Source: Mya arenaria (lineage: Eukaryota; Mollusca; Bivalvia; Myida; Myidae). Taken from it: a stretch of 64,000 nucleotides of DNA. A model generated the notes under the pieces. The model was not told where the DNA came from. It ran no database searches and saw only the letters and a list, made by a program, of their open reading frames with translations. A program made the translations under genes and the position numbers. The DNA is taken from contig NC_069124.1 of NCBI RefSeq assembly GCF_026914265.1, positions 89,308,628 to 89,372,627 of the forward strand, written 5' to 3'. Positions 10,132 to 19,039 of this stretch are shown in pieces. How positions within the stretch are numbered: the first letter of the stretch is position 1; each line of letters begins with the position of its first letter.

Positions 10132-10692
10132 ATGAACAGATCACTGGAGTTTAAACAAAATGCCGTAAATATCTTGGCCGAAAGTAAACGTACTGTTGGA
10201 TCAGTTGCGAGGGAACTGGGCATTCCACGAACAACTCTCTCATCTTGGGCGAGTAAAGCAAATGCACTACCGAAGCATGAACTTGTTTCGGGTCTGGAAA
10301 AGTATATATTTGAAAGAATTCAATGTGAAATGAGCAATAGTCAACAAATGACAAAATCAAAAATAAAAGAGATCGCACTGCTTACTGCTAATAAGCTAAA
10401 CATTAAAACGTTTTCTGCATCAAGATCCTGGATTCAAAGATTTCGACAAAAGTATGCAGATCTTCTTGAAAATAAACACAAGGATCATACCTGTGTTCTG
10501 TGTAAAACAAACGATCATTTAATGGTGAAAGGGCACAAATGTGGACACTATTTTTGTTGCGAATCATGTCTCATGACATATCTTCAACATGTTGATAGTA
10601 CAGAAAATAAACTGTTTCGCTGTCTGGTGTGTAACAGGCGAGATGTCGATATTCTAGGTGCTTTACCAAGTTTTGTTATAACAAAATCATAA
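10132..10692 (+). CDS. CENP-B/pogo-type DNA-binding domain fused to a RING finger, 186 aa
   Basis: Residues 1-45 (SLEFKQNAVNILAES...VARELGIPRTTLSSW) are a Psq/CENP-B N-terminal helix-turn-helix. Residues ~50-115 match the second, Tc5/CENP-B HTH, with LEKYIFERIQ..., KIKEIALLTANKLNIKTFSAS and SWIQRFRQKY. Together these form the bipartite DNA-binding unit of pogo transposases and CENP-B. Instead of a DDE catalytic domain, the C-terminus (about 120-172) has a RING-like zinc finger: CVLC, then KCGHYFCCESC, then CLVC. The expected role is a DNA-targeted ubiquitin ligase or transcription regulator. Both halves are intact in one frame with a sensible ATG. The combination suggests capture of a transposase DNA-binding domain by the virus-like element; the function is inference. 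Confidence 0.85.
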   Translation: MNRSLEFKQNAVNILAESKRTVGSVARELGIPRTTLSSWASKANALPKHELVSGLEKYIFERIQCEMSNSQQMTKSKIKEIALLTANKLNIKTFSASRSWIQRFRQKYADLLENKHKDHTCVLCKTNDHLMVKGHKCGHYFCCESCLMTYLQHVDSTENKLFRCLVCNRRDVDILGALPSFVITKS

Positions 10693-10740
10693 ATGTTTCA
10701 GTTTCTCATTATTTATTGACAAAAGTTTGTATAACTATGC

Positions 10741-11202
10741 ATGTTGATCGTACTTTTTCATAAAAATATGTCATCCTTCAGTAATGCGCAATCAAACCGA
10801 TGCGATATGGGCTATGTTTATCGTTACACGCAAGTGAAACATATATTTGTCAGCAATAAATGTTTTGAATATCAAATAATACGATGCATGCTAGGAATTC
10901 CGAATAACCTTCTGAGGAAATTGGAAATGAAACACGGCGATGATCGCAACAGCATAGGGTCCGATGTTTTTGACATCTGGTATCCAGTCGCCATCCGATT
11001 TTGTAGTAACCAGATGCTAGGTCAACTGCTTGCCTTCGCTTGCTGGGTTTCGTTTCACAGAGATATTTTTCAACAGTTTAGAGATGAATTGCATTTAAAT
11101 TTACATTCAATCATTCACGATGAAGATCTCTTATGGGCAGTATCAGAGGATATCAGAAAACATTTGAAGAAAAGATTTGGGAAAAAACAATATAAAGCAT
11201 AA
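10741..11202 (+). CDS. Possible Bcl-2-like protein, 153 aa
   Basis: Intact ORF; ATG at 10741, with a second possible start at 10768 (MSSFSNAQ). The middle reads LLRKLEMKHGDD, which resembles the segment after BH3 in Mcl-1-type proteins. It is followed by a hydrophobic stretch, LGQLLAFACWVSF, at a position and with a pattern like BH1 (Gly followed by an aliphatic/aromatic core). A C-terminal helix ends KHLKKRFGKK. There is no C-terminal transmembrane anchor. Viral Bcl-2 homologues are commonly this divergent, and an IAP gene lies 360 bp downstream on the other strand, so an anti-apoptotic role is reasonable. Primary-sequence evidence is weak; a structural prediction would be decisive. The stop overlaps an ATG (TAATG) that opens a 33-codon frame. 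Confidence 0.45.
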   Translation: MLIVLFHKNMSSFSNAQSNRCDMGYVYRYTQVKHIFVSNKCFEYQIIRCMLGIPNNLLRKLEMKHGDDRNSIGSDVFDIWYPVAIRFCSNQMLGQLLAFACWVSFHRDIFQQFRDELHLNLHSIIHDEDLLWAVSEDIRKHLKKRFGKKQYKA

Positions 11203-11226
11203 TGGACAGTATTGTTCAAATCAAAC

Positions 11227-11532
11227 ATGACGTACTATTGCAATTGCTGTCTTCAAACACATCAGATATCGGACTTGTCACAATACAATTTTTCAGAAGA
11301 TGAACAAGCCATGGTAGCAAAAAGTATTGCAAATAAAACCGAAGTATGTTTTTTTTGCAAAAGACATATTGCGACAGAACATAAAAAAATGTGCAATGTC
11401 ATTTCAAAATTTGTGAACAATATAACAAAAACATTAAACAGTTATTCTCTGTATGGCGATTCTCTCCGACATTCAATCAGACACGACATTACTTCACTCC
11501 AAAATGAAATGAAAATAAAATATGACACTTAA
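11227..11532 (+). CDS. Small Cys-rich, probably zinc-binding protein, 101 aa
   Basis: The first in-frame ATG is at 11227 (MTYYCNCCLQTH). Cys/His groups YCNCCLQTH and CFFCKRHIATEHKKMC suggest one or two zinc sites, followed by a helical, polar C-terminus. It is not a recognised family. It follows the possible Bcl-2-like gene by about 25 bp on the same strand and could be co-transcribed. Confidence 0.5.
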   Translation: MTYYCNCCLQTHQISDLSQYNFSEDEQAMVAKSIANKTEVCFFCKRHIATEHKKMCNVISKFVNNITKTLNSYSLYGDSLRHSIRHDITSLQNEMKIKYDT

Positions 11533-11558
11533 ACAGTATTTTTGTTTTGTCGATACTA

Positions 11559-12449
11559 TTAATGATTTGATGTCATGTATACACCATCGTCATCCTTCTC
11601 AGAAAAATCAGCAAATTGACATTTGACTAAGCCCAATATATCTTTGCGACAAATAGGGCATTGACTGTTGGCGTGAGCACACTGTGGACAAGTTACAATA
11701 TGCCCACAAGGAAGGAAGATCACATCGGCAAGACATTCAAGACAAATTTTGCAATTTTGCTTATCCTTCAGATTTTGATTTTCTTCTTGCAATGCTTCTA
11801 GATCAGTTTCTAGCCCATTTGATGGACTATCTAGGGATTGTTCAGTTACACAGCAAGAACTAGAACCAGCAGTATAGTTTATCGCCATACTTGGATCGTC
11901 TTCCATCTCCATCAGAATTGACATAAGATCGCTCGCTTGAAACTGCGAATTCGGACCTTCTCTTTCACTGTATATTCTAGCAGCTATGCGTATCCAATCC
12001 ATGTGGTAACCAAACTCGGCCGCTGCTTCCATGGCTGTTTCTTGGCGTGAAATTGATGATTCCTGTTCATCGGATTGGTTTACCTTTTCCTTTTGTTTTG
12101 ATATGGATGGATGTTCACCCAGCCTTGCTTTTTCAACGTAATCTTTTCCCTTACAAATAACGATATGCGGACACGTTGGAAACCATCTCGCATGTTCATA
12201 CATCGGATCATCACCGATCTCCCAATGTTTTAGACCACCGCCGCAATAGTAACAACGGACAGCATCGCCCACACCTGAGTATACTAGGCCAGCAGATACT
12301 AACTCGTTCACGTCAATGTGACTATCATCTGGCCACGGTGTTGATGATTCTGTGAAGGATTCCAATCGTTTTGTTGGTATTGCATAGTTTGGAAATTTTG
12401 GCTTCGTGGTGAAGATGCCCAGTGATGTAGGTGTTACCTTACTTGCCAT
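11559..12449 (-). CDS. Inhibitor of apoptosis protein: BIR-UBA-RING, 296 aa
   Basis: One BIR domain occupies residues ~27-95, with zinc ligands C66, C69, H86 and C93 in the correct CX2C-X16-H-X6-C spacing (CYYCGGGLKHWEIGDDP, then HARWFPTC). Residues ~138-185 (MEAAAEFGYHMDWIRIAARI...DLMSILMEME) look like the UBA domain of XIAP/cIAP-type proteins. The C-terminal RING has CKICLECLADVIFLPCGH...CPQC...CPIC. This is the complete layout of a cellular type II-like IAP with one BIR, expected to bind caspases or their activators and ubiquitinate partners. A tail of ~25 residues follows the RING, which is unusual. All key residues are intact. Divergently transcribed from the kinase at 12602, with a TATA-like AATATAATG about 65 bp upstream. 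Confidence 0.95.
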   Translation of the reverse strand: MASKVTPTSLGIFTTKPKFPNYAIPTKRLESFTESSTPWPDDSHIDVNELVSAGLVYSGVGDAVRCYYCGGGLKHWEIGDDPMYEHARWFPTCPHIVICKGKDYVEKARLGEHPSISKQKEKVNQSDEQESSISRQETAMEAAAEFGYHMDWIRIAARIYSEREGPNSQFQASDLMSILMEMEDDPSMAINYTAGSSSCCVTEQSLDSPSNGLETDLEALQEENQNLKDKQNCKICLECLADVIFLPCGHIVTCPQCAHANSQCPICRKDILGLVKCQFADFSEKDDDGVYMTSNH

Positions 12450-12510
12450 ATTTGCTTACTTATTTCGTAAAGTGTTCATTGACATCAGATATAGTTTAAA
12501 ATGGTTTCAT

Positions 12511-12551
12511 TATATTTGTGATCACGTGATTTTATATTTTGCGTATAAAAG
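12511..12551. promoter_or_regulatory. Divergent IAP/kinase promoter region
   Basis: Between the two divergent ATGs (12449 minus, 12602 plus) lie AATATAATG on the minus strand (about 12511-12518), a palindromic TCACGTGA E-box-like site (about 12522-12529) and GTATAAAAGGG on the plus strand (about 12542-12552). The last is about 58 bp before the kinase ATG. Confidence 0.6.
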
Positions 12552-12601
12552 GGACTGAAACAGAACTCCAGTCATCATTTGCGTCTCAAACTCGAGCCAA
12601 T

Positions 12602-13390
12602 ATGTCGTCTCTGTTTACTCGTATAAGTAAAGGTCATTTTCTGGGAAAGGGTGGAAATGGAAAGGTGTTTGAAGCACATAGCAAGAACGGTGACAAGCAG
12701 CTTGTCGTAAAACAAGGTCGGTGGTGGAGTCAACATTGCGAAACCCCGCCAGAGATAGCTAACACTTGCCTTATGCAACAGATGGGCGTACGAGGTATCA
12801 ACCACATGGTCGATTGTGAGATTTACCATGACAAGACCAAAAATGGAGCGAGCAATTACAGCGTGGTATTTGAAAGAATGCCAATGGACCTATTTACCTA
12901 TGTGGAAAAGTTTGATATCCCTGAGCCTGTGGTGAAAGACATTATGTGGCAAATCATTGTGATTCTTTGTGAAATGGACAGCAAGTGCCAATTGATGCAC
13001 ATGGACATGAAACCAGAGAATGTGTTGATCGATCCAGACACCATAGAAGTTCGCCTATGTGATTTAGAGTTTTGCGTGCCAACTGATGACGAGTGCATAT
13101 CTTTGAAATCATATGAAGTTTCCACACCTGCCTATCGTGCTCCTGAGAGACAGTTCAAGGTATGCTTCCCTCGTAAGTCTACAGTCTGGTCACTGGGTAT
13201 AATGGCCTATGAGATGTTACACGATGATGTTCCGTGGGAATCGTACGTCATTGAAAAAGGAGCTGCGCTTAAGTTTGGGACCAATGTTTCGGAACAGTAT
13301 ATCAACTTTGTTTTGGCATGCCTAGAGCCCATCCCCAGTGAAAGACCTGAAGTCTCAGCTCTACTACAACATCAATGGTTGTGTGACTGA
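12602..13390 (+). CDS. Ser/Thr protein kinase, 262 aa, intact
   Basis: I choose the ATG at 12602 (MSSLFTRISKGHFLG), which follows a TATA box at the usual distance. The glycine loop is GKGGNGKV (residues 15-22), the ATP lysine K37 in LVVK, and the catalytic loop HMDMKPEN (133-140), with Asp, Lys and Asn present. The DFG position reads DLE (154-156). YRAPE ends the activation segment (178-182), TVWSLGIMAYEM is helix F, and SERP precedes the final helices. It is a bare kinase domain with no extra regions. The metal-binding Asp is kept, but the Gly of DFG is Glu and the helix-F Asp is Thr, so activity is likely but divergent. It is the intact relative of the broken kinase at 3876-4650 and may phosphorylate viral or host regulators. 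Confidence 0.93.
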   Translation: MSSLFTRISKGHFLGKGGNGKVFEAHSKNGDKQLVVKQGRWWSQHCETPPEIANTCLMQQMGVRGINHMVDCEIYHDKTKNGASNYSVVFERMPMDLFTYVEKFDIPEPVVKDIMWQIIVILCEMDSKCQLMHMDMKPENVLIDPDTIEVRLCDLEFCVPTDDECISLKSYEVSTPAYRAPERQFKVCFPRKSTVWSLGIMAYEMLHDDVPWESYVIEKGAALKFGTNVSEQYINFVLACLEPIPSERPEVSALLQHQWLCD

Positions 13391-13529
13391 CGCATCACGA
13401 TAGATGTATTTTGTGATAGTACCTTTCTGGTTTCAAACATATTAAACATAGCGTTGAAACTACAACTTCTTTTTATCTTTATTGTTCATGATAATTGTTC
13501 AGCAATTGTTCTCGAAAAAGCAAGCTTTC

Positions 13530-13735
13530 TTTTACAGCTAACTTTATCGCGGAAATTCGACAGAGCAATCTTTTTCAGCTAACTTTAACGTAGAAAATCG
13601 ACTGAGCTTTAATTGTTAGCTAACTTTATCGTGGAAATGCGCAAAAGCTTTAATTTTTAGCTAACTTTATCGTGGAAATGCGCAAAAGCTTTAATTTCTA
13701 GCTAACTTTATCGTGGAAATGCGCAAAAGCTTAAT
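13530..13735. repeat. 41-bp tandem repeat, five copies
   Basis: TAACTTTA recurs at 13539, 13580, 13621, 13662 and 13703, an exact 41-bp period. The unit contains ATCGTGGAAATGCGCAAAAG and AGCT sites. The first two copies are diverged, the last three nearly identical. It lies just after the kinase gene. Confidence 0.9.
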
Positions 13736-13774
13736 ACAACCCGATATCGGCGATGAGTGCGTTTAGTCCCACGA

Positions 13775-13925
13775 GGGTGAAAATGAAAATGACGAATGTG
13801 AAAATTGAGAATGAAAATTGAGAATGAAAATTGAGAATGAAAATTGAGAATGAGAATGAAAATTGAAAATTGAAAATCATCAGAGAAAATGAAAATTGAA
13901 AATGAAAATTGAAAATCATCAGAGA
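13775..13925. repeat. Purine-rich short tandem repeat
   Basis: Iterations of GAAAATTGAGAAT / GAAAATTGAAAAT units, ending in two copies of a longer unit with ATCATCAGAGAAAA. No coding potential. Confidence 0.8.
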
Positions 13926-14049
13926 AAAAAATGAGCGTCTTGGTATCAGATACAAAAACAAAGTAATTTATTTCAAGTTTTTATTTTTTATTTTGTGAAA
14001 CAAGATAATTGTCACAATCAATCGAAAACTTTCTTCAACCACGTCAGGG

Positions 14050-14349
14050 TTAGCCGGCCAAGATTGCAAGATTTTCAAATCGGTGGAAGAAACATGACAA
14101 ACAATAGTTTCTCATTCGCACTTTTGGTGGCGTTTCATCAGCCTTACAATCATTACAGTACCACACATATCGAAAACAGTTTTGGCAGTAGCCAGCTGGA
14201 GGGAAAATGTTCAAAAGATCATGTCGTTGACAAGGTTCTAACGTAAAGACTCCAGCACAACACAATTGGCATTCCCAACAGAATCTTTTGAAATAATCAT
14301 TGTACTGTAGTCCAGCAAACCCAACGATGTCAGTATATCGTTTTGCCAT
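14050..14349 (-). CDS. Small zinc-finger-like Cys-rich protein, 99 aa
   Basis: ATG at 14349, TAA at 14050. Cys pairs occur as CWECQLCC, CQRH, CQNCFRYVWYCNDC and CLSC, about twelve Cys in 99 residues, a pattern of two or more zinc sites similar to a degenerate RING or B-box. The sequence is otherwise unfamiliar. TATTTAAA lies about 35-40 bp upstream on the minus strand. It is probably a small regulator of the virus-like gene set; the function is unknown. Confidence 0.6.
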   Translation of the reverse strand: MAKRYTDIVGFAGLQYNDYFKRFCWECQLCCAGVFTLEPCQRHDLLNIFPPAGYCQNCFRYVWYCNDCKADETPPKVRMRNYCLSCFFHRFENLAILAG

Positions 14350-14598
14350 AGTTAGTGAAAAGTACAGTCACTACTGTATGTTTAAATAGTTTGAAGTACT
14401 CTAAAAAGAGTATACATTATTTCTCGAACTTGCATTCAACAACTTTGCAAACCAATGTTAGAAATTTGAGCTAACTAGCGTATTGCGGCTGTCTACAGCA
14501 TAACTGTGTAAATCAGAACTGGTAGTGTTTGAGTGATTAACACAGTTCACCTTTCTATGTAAATGAAATAAACAGAAAGCAAAAATACAAATAATTGT

Positions 14599-15192
14599 TT
14601 ATGATTTATTCATAAGATATTTTCCAACAATAGCCGATCCACAAATGTGACATTCGCTGCTGGTAATGGAGCATGACTGACAAGATAAATGTCCACATGG
14701 GATAAACACAATACACGTTTTGTTTGTAACACAACTTGTACAAATGTTTTTTTCGTCGATTTGTCGTTGCAACTCTGCTTCCCTGCTGAGAAGATTGCGC
14801 AAAAGGGATGTTAGTGGGTTTGTTTTACGCAAGATCTTGGATACCGATCGGATTTTGGATAAAATGTCAATTTCTTTCTCCCTGCCACAACGTTCTGATA
14901 TTTTGTTCAACTCAATTTTGTAGTTTTTGAAGTCACGTTTAATTTCTCTGGCTAGTGGTAAAACTCTATTTGTTTTGTCTTGCTCGCTCATCTTGCTAGG
15001 AGGTTTTTCTGAAGAAGCTATCTTATGAAGTGATTTTACACTTTTACGAATTAATGGCAAAAGTTTTCTTAAGACGCCAGATACGTGTTTGCTGTTATTT
15101 ACTACGATAGTTTTCATGTACAACACCTGAGTTTCACTGTGTTCCATACGATCTGCCAAATTGCTTATTAAGCTTAAAGTTGTGTTTGACAT
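14599..15192 (-). CDS. Coiled-coil RING-finger protein A, 197 aa
   Basis: I choose the ATG at 15192 (MSNTTLSLISNLADR) because the paralogue at 16414-17022 starts at the equivalent residue; the frame is open upstream but unmatched there. A helical, Lys-rich coiled-coil body contains the conserved block RCGREKE. It is followed by a C-terminal RING with CTSC, CIVFIPCGHLSCQSC and CHIC, and a short IVGKYL tail. A C-terminal RING with PCGH is typical of IAP-type E3 ligases, so ubiquitin transfer is expected. The polyadenylation signal AATAAA overlaps the last codons. Upstream, CATTATAATTTCAAGCTCTT is shared with the paralogue's promoter. Confidence 0.85.
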   Translation of the reverse strand: MSNTTLSLISNLADRMEHSETQVLYMKTIVVNNSKHVSGVLRKLLPLIRKSVKSLHKIASSEKPPSKMSEQDKTNRVLPLAREIKRDFKNYKIELNKISERCGREKEIDILSKIRSVSKILRKTNPLTSLLRNLLSREAELQRQIDEKNICTSCVTNKTCIVFIPCGHLSCQSCSITSSECHICGSAIVGKYLMNKS

Positions 15193-15252
15193 GTTTGATA
15201 TCAACTGAATGAATGGATTAAATAATTGATGAATGAAACTCGAGTAATAAGA

Positions 15253-15272
15253 GCTTGAAATTATAATGCAAT
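15253..15272 (-). promoter_or_regulatory. Promoter element shared by the two RING paralogues
   Basis: Minus-strand CATTATAATTTCAAGCTCTT occurs here and again at about 17075-17095, upstream of RING B, while the surrounding non-coding sequence has diverged. It contains a TATA-like core 50-75 bp before each ATG. Confidence 0.6.
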
Positions 15273-15363
15273 GAAAACACTGATTCGTTTTGTTTTCAAC
15301 AATGATCATCATAATCTCATTTCATTGGATAAACACTTGTGCATTATAAAAGTTTAATCGTAT

Positions 15364-15373
15364 GATATAAAAG
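15364..15373 (+). promoter_or_regulatory. TATA box for the gene at 15421
   Basis: GATATAAAAGC lies about 56 bp before the ATG at 15421. A second TATAAAAG lies about 20 bp further upstream. Confidence 0.55.
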
Positions 15374-15420
15374 CTCATATTCTATATTATGGGTATTCCT
15401 TAGCTGCAATACGTAGAGAG

Positions 15421-15993
15421 ATGGCTAACGAATATAGATATAGCACATCTATTCCCCAGTATGAGAACAAGACAAACACACTACTTCAGAAATATCTCAA
15501 GTACTGTTCGAAAAATGTACCAACTCATGTTCGTACAAGTTTGACAAAGGAACTCGAATACCTTGGACAATGTTCGAAAGTACAGACAATCAACAATATG
15601 AATATGGTCGTTATGGCACATAGAAGGCAGAAAATAACATTAGAAAGAGAAATCAAATTTCTAAAACAAGAAGGCCAGCATTCTTCTAAAGCGATTCGAA
15701 AAACACAGCATCTGCTTAGAGAGCACAAGCGACACATACGGAAACTAAAGGGAATTCTTCAACGAGTCACAAATGAAGTAGTCAAAAGCGATTTGAGCAT
15801 CCCAGTTTGCAGAAGGGATTTGAACACCCCAGTTTGCAAGGAGGATTCGAACATCCCAGTTTGTAGAAGGGATTTGAGTTACCATTCCGATACTGATGAT
15901 ACTGGTGATAATGATGAGACACTGTCTGTGGCAATGAATTGGGGTGACGAACTTTTTGACCAGCCACCGAACGAAGAAACCCCCAGCGTATAA
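15421..15993 (+). CDS. Coiled-coil protein with Cys repeats and acidic WGDE tail, 190 aa
   Basis: The ATG at 15421 follows a good TATA box. Residues 1-120 are helical and basic, with a probable coiled coil (LEREIKFLKQE...LLREHKRHIRKLKGIL). Three 9-residue repeats follow, SIPVCRRDL, NTPVCKEDS and NIPVCRRDL, encoded by a 27-bp DNA repeat. The C-terminus is acidic (SDTDDTGDNDE) and ends in a NWGDELFD motif. The gene at 24732 has a similar coiled-coil start and a DWGD motif. A basic, dimerising N-terminus and an acidic tail with a Trp suggest a transcription regulator, by inference only. AATAAA lies at about 16044. Confidence 0.7.
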   Translation: MANEYRYSTSIPQYENKTNTLLQKYLKYCSKNVPTHVRTSLTKELEYLGQCSKVQTINNMNMVVMAHRRQKITLEREIKFLKQEGQHSSKAIRKTQHLLREHKRHIRKLKGILQRVTNEVVKSDLSIPVCRRDLNTPVCKEDSNIPVCRRDLSYHSDTDDTGDNDETLSVAMNWGDELFDQPPNEETPSV

Positions 15994-16413
15994 CTTTTGA
16001 AAAATGTTCTGTTTCAATGAAACGCAAATTATGTAACGATTTCAAAATAAAACCTTTCATACCACTTATTTTTGCTTCTCGTTCTTTGATTATTATTTTG
16101 TCATACAAATTGTTGAATAACACATCGATAAATGGAAAATACCCGAAGACTAAAATCACAGCCTTTGATTTGAAAATAAAATAAAATCTGAACATGAAGT
16201 TATGTATCAGCAACTAAACAAATTTTCCAATATACTTAAGTTACAGTTATCATACGTTCCCAAATTGTTTATTTTGAAAACAATAACGTTTTACGAGATA
16301 TTTTTCATCTACTAAAAACCAGTATCTCATTCTTCTTAAAGGGAGGTAATAGCATTAATAACACCGTGAAGAAACAAAATTGAAAACAAGTACAGAGGAA
16401 TATATTTTACAAT

Positions 16414-17022
16414 TTATTCATAAATTTGATATTTTCCGATAACAACAGTTCGGCAAAAATAGCATTTACTAGTTTTGATAGAACATGCATGACAAGTCAA
16501 ATGACCACAAGGCGTAAACACAATACACTTTTTGTCCGTAACACAAATTTGACAAATGTTTTTTTCATCGTTTTGTAGTTGCAACTCTTGTCGCGTTTCT
16601 TCTTTCATGCTGAGGTGATGCCAGAGAAGGTCTCCTAGTGTGGTGGTCTTTCGAAATATCTTGGATACTAATCGCATGTCAGCCAAAATGTTAACTTCTT
16701 TCTCCCTACCACAGCGCTGTGAAATGTTGTTCAAGTCTGTTTTTAAATTTTTCAAGTCATTTTTTAGCTTTTGAACCTGTGACAATAGGTCTCCGGTCTT
16801 CTGTTTCGGTTTACACATCTTGTTTGGAGGTTTAATGGAAATCGCTGTATTTTGCAATATTTTCACACATTTGTGAAGTAGTGAAAGAAATTTTCTTAGC
16901 ACGTCCAAAGTGCGCTTGCTACTTCGCGTACTAATGAATATCTTTATTTGCTGCAAGTCAGATTCACAGTGTTTTACACGATCTGCCAAATTGCTAATTA
17001 AGCTTAACGTTGTATCTGACAT
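16414..17022 (-). CDS. Coiled-coil RING-finger protein B, 202 aa
   Basis: Paralogue of the gene at 14599. The start MSDTTLSLISNLADR matches residue for residue except one; the body keeps RCGREKE, and the RING reads CQIC, CIVFTPCGHLTCHAC, CYFC. The fourth finger pair is CYFC rather than CHIC, so the zinc geometry is kept. Upstream codons (TTG AAG...) are not a plausible eukaryotic start. The duplication flanks the + strand gene at 15421, so the unit may have been copied as a block. Predicted E3 ubiquitin ligase. Confidence 0.85.
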   Translation of the reverse strand: MSDTTLSLISNLADRVKHCESDLQQIKIFISTRSSKRTLDVLRKFLSLLHKCVKILQNTAISIKPPNKMCKPKQKTGDLLSQVQKLKNDLKNLKTDLNNISQRCGREKEVNILADMRLVSKIFRKTTTLGDLLWHHLSMKEETRQELQLQNDEKNICQICVTDKKCIVFTPCGHLTCHACSIKTSKCYFCRTVVIGKYQIYE

Positions 17023-17099
17023 GTTTGACTTCAACTCAAGAATGAATAAATGACTGAGAAGTGAAGATTATAAGAGCTTGAAATTATAATGCAAAGGAA

Positions 17100-18079
17100 A
17101 ACATGAGTTTTTCTTATGTTTGAAGATTTTGAAAAATATGAGATGAAATTTAAAAATTGCTTTCACGTGAAAGTGAAGTGAGCTTTGCAGTTTGAAGCAT
17201 TTCAAAAGACGAAAGTCTTCATGATGCTTAAATTTTGTTTCACTCAATCGTTGCATAACTATTGAAATTTCTGATATACAACTAATGCTTCTAATTTCAG
17301 TTTATGTTTTATTCAAAATGTAAGCAGATAACAAAGTACAAACATGCATAGTATTCATAACATTGCAAACATATCAATATACATAATTATACACAATTGT
17401 TTTCATGAAATCAAACACAAGCAAATGTTTACAATTGTTATAATGTCAAACATTCAATGTGAAAAGTATTTTTGTTATGCAATGTGGTCACTCCCTGTTT
17501 TTCATCCAGACTTGTGACTGGCATTGGTCAGGTTACCCACGGCATCAGCGAGGTCGGAAAATGGTAACTCTGAGCCAGAAACCTATTTTCCTAGTGTCAT
17601 ACACTACGCAAAATCAGCACCCATTAGAGGCCTTCCAGGCGACCTTCTACAATTTGTTACACCTATAATGTAGAGTGCTGGACTACTCGGGTGTAACAAA
17701 CGGGGTATTGCTGACTCGTTGTAGGCACAACGCCGAACTTATGGTCTCAGATACATGAATGGCTATACTGAAGCAAGAATCGAGTGCTACAGCCGCATAG
17801 ATCGATCAGTGAACGATTGGAAATATGCGATCAACTTCAAGTACCCAAAACCACAAGCTAGGCTCGAAAACTCGTAGACTTATTTCTCTTTTGATCTAAG
17901 AGAAGGCTACAGAGTTCACTTTCAAACACACCTCTTAAGCACATAGAGGCATATTTGCTCGCTTTACTTGCAGGCAGGAAATGCTAACTTTAATCTCAGA
18001 AAGCATTTCCTTTTATGTATCGCAACTTCTGAGCAAAGAAGCGATTGAAGTTTGAATTTTGAATTTTGAAAAAAACTGA
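17100..18079. other. No gene seen
   Basis: About 1 kb with only short chance frames. A piece near 17489-17580 (CACTCCCTGTTTTTCAT and nearby) weakly resembles part of the direct repeats at 18080 and 22169, so it may be another decayed copy. Confidence 0.5.
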
Positions 18080-18500
18080 GGCAACGCTAAAGGCAGTTAC
18101 TCGACAGGGCACACTTAGGAATAAGCATCCGATTGCTTGTGTTTTCCTCTCTCTTTGTAAAGACTGTGTGGAGTGTCGGACCACAGCGATACATCGAGGT
18201 TGCCACTCCCTATTTTTCATTGCCTGTAGCGCGACATGATGACCATGAGCGGTTCCTAGTATTGGTACTGTACATCACCTTACACCAATACTAAGCTGGT
18301 CTAACGACACCTCCATACTCATGGTAGCCTCTCAAATTTTACTTTTGCCAAAATGTTTTTGCGAAGTTGACAAAATCATTGCATTGCATCCAAGACCGTA
18401 GCATATTGAGCAATGAGAAACAAATCTCGTCGAAGCTATACTTCTATGCTCATGCTACCAGACGCAAATAACAAATCACTTGCCAAAATCGCTTTTTGTA
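18080..18500. repeat. Flanking direct repeat, left copy
   Basis: GGCAACGCTAAAGGCAGTTA onward for about 280 bp matches 22169-22449 at roughly 90%. It includes GTGTGGAGTGTCGGACCAC and ACCAATACTAAGCTGGTCTA. A further module, GAGAAACAAATCTCGTCGA at about 18415, matches about 22710 and 22920. The pair brackets the 161-bp satellite. Confidence 0.85.
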
Positions 18501-19039
18501 TATGATCTAATGGCTATCACAGAGAATGATCGTATTCGTCAGGCGATGTCAAAGTGATCGACAACATGAGCTGGCCAGACTCAAGAGCGAAAAACTATGA
18601 GGTATCGCGACATACGGTTCTCATGTTCAAACCAGAAGGTCAAAAAACCTCTCAGATATTTTCTCTGTATCTCTGATGCACCAAGTTCATAGTGCGAGGA
18701 GAAATCTGAGAAGTTCAAACCCACTTTGGGCTCCCAGCAGACTAACAGCACTTCTGAGCTAAGAGCTTGCTACTGGAATGACGAATATTGAAAAATGTGG
18801 AGCTTATATACCCGATGGCCAAAATTAATGCGCATCGCATTATAATTGTGCATAAATGGTTAGGACTATTTTTTTTACCGTTTTTATTTATACGCTCATA
18901 TGAAATAGTTCCAGAATTATCACTTGATTCCGCATTATTATTGTACAAATGGCTCGAGATTTTGAAATCTGTGAATGAAGTAGTTTTTCTATGAAGATTA
19001 TGTGAAATCAGTTTCAGCAAAATATCATTTTTTTCAAGT

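Noticed and set aside
14599-15312. Longer RING A protein beginning at 15312
   Set aside because: The extra 40 residues are not matched in the RING B paralogue and would overlap the conserved promoter block.
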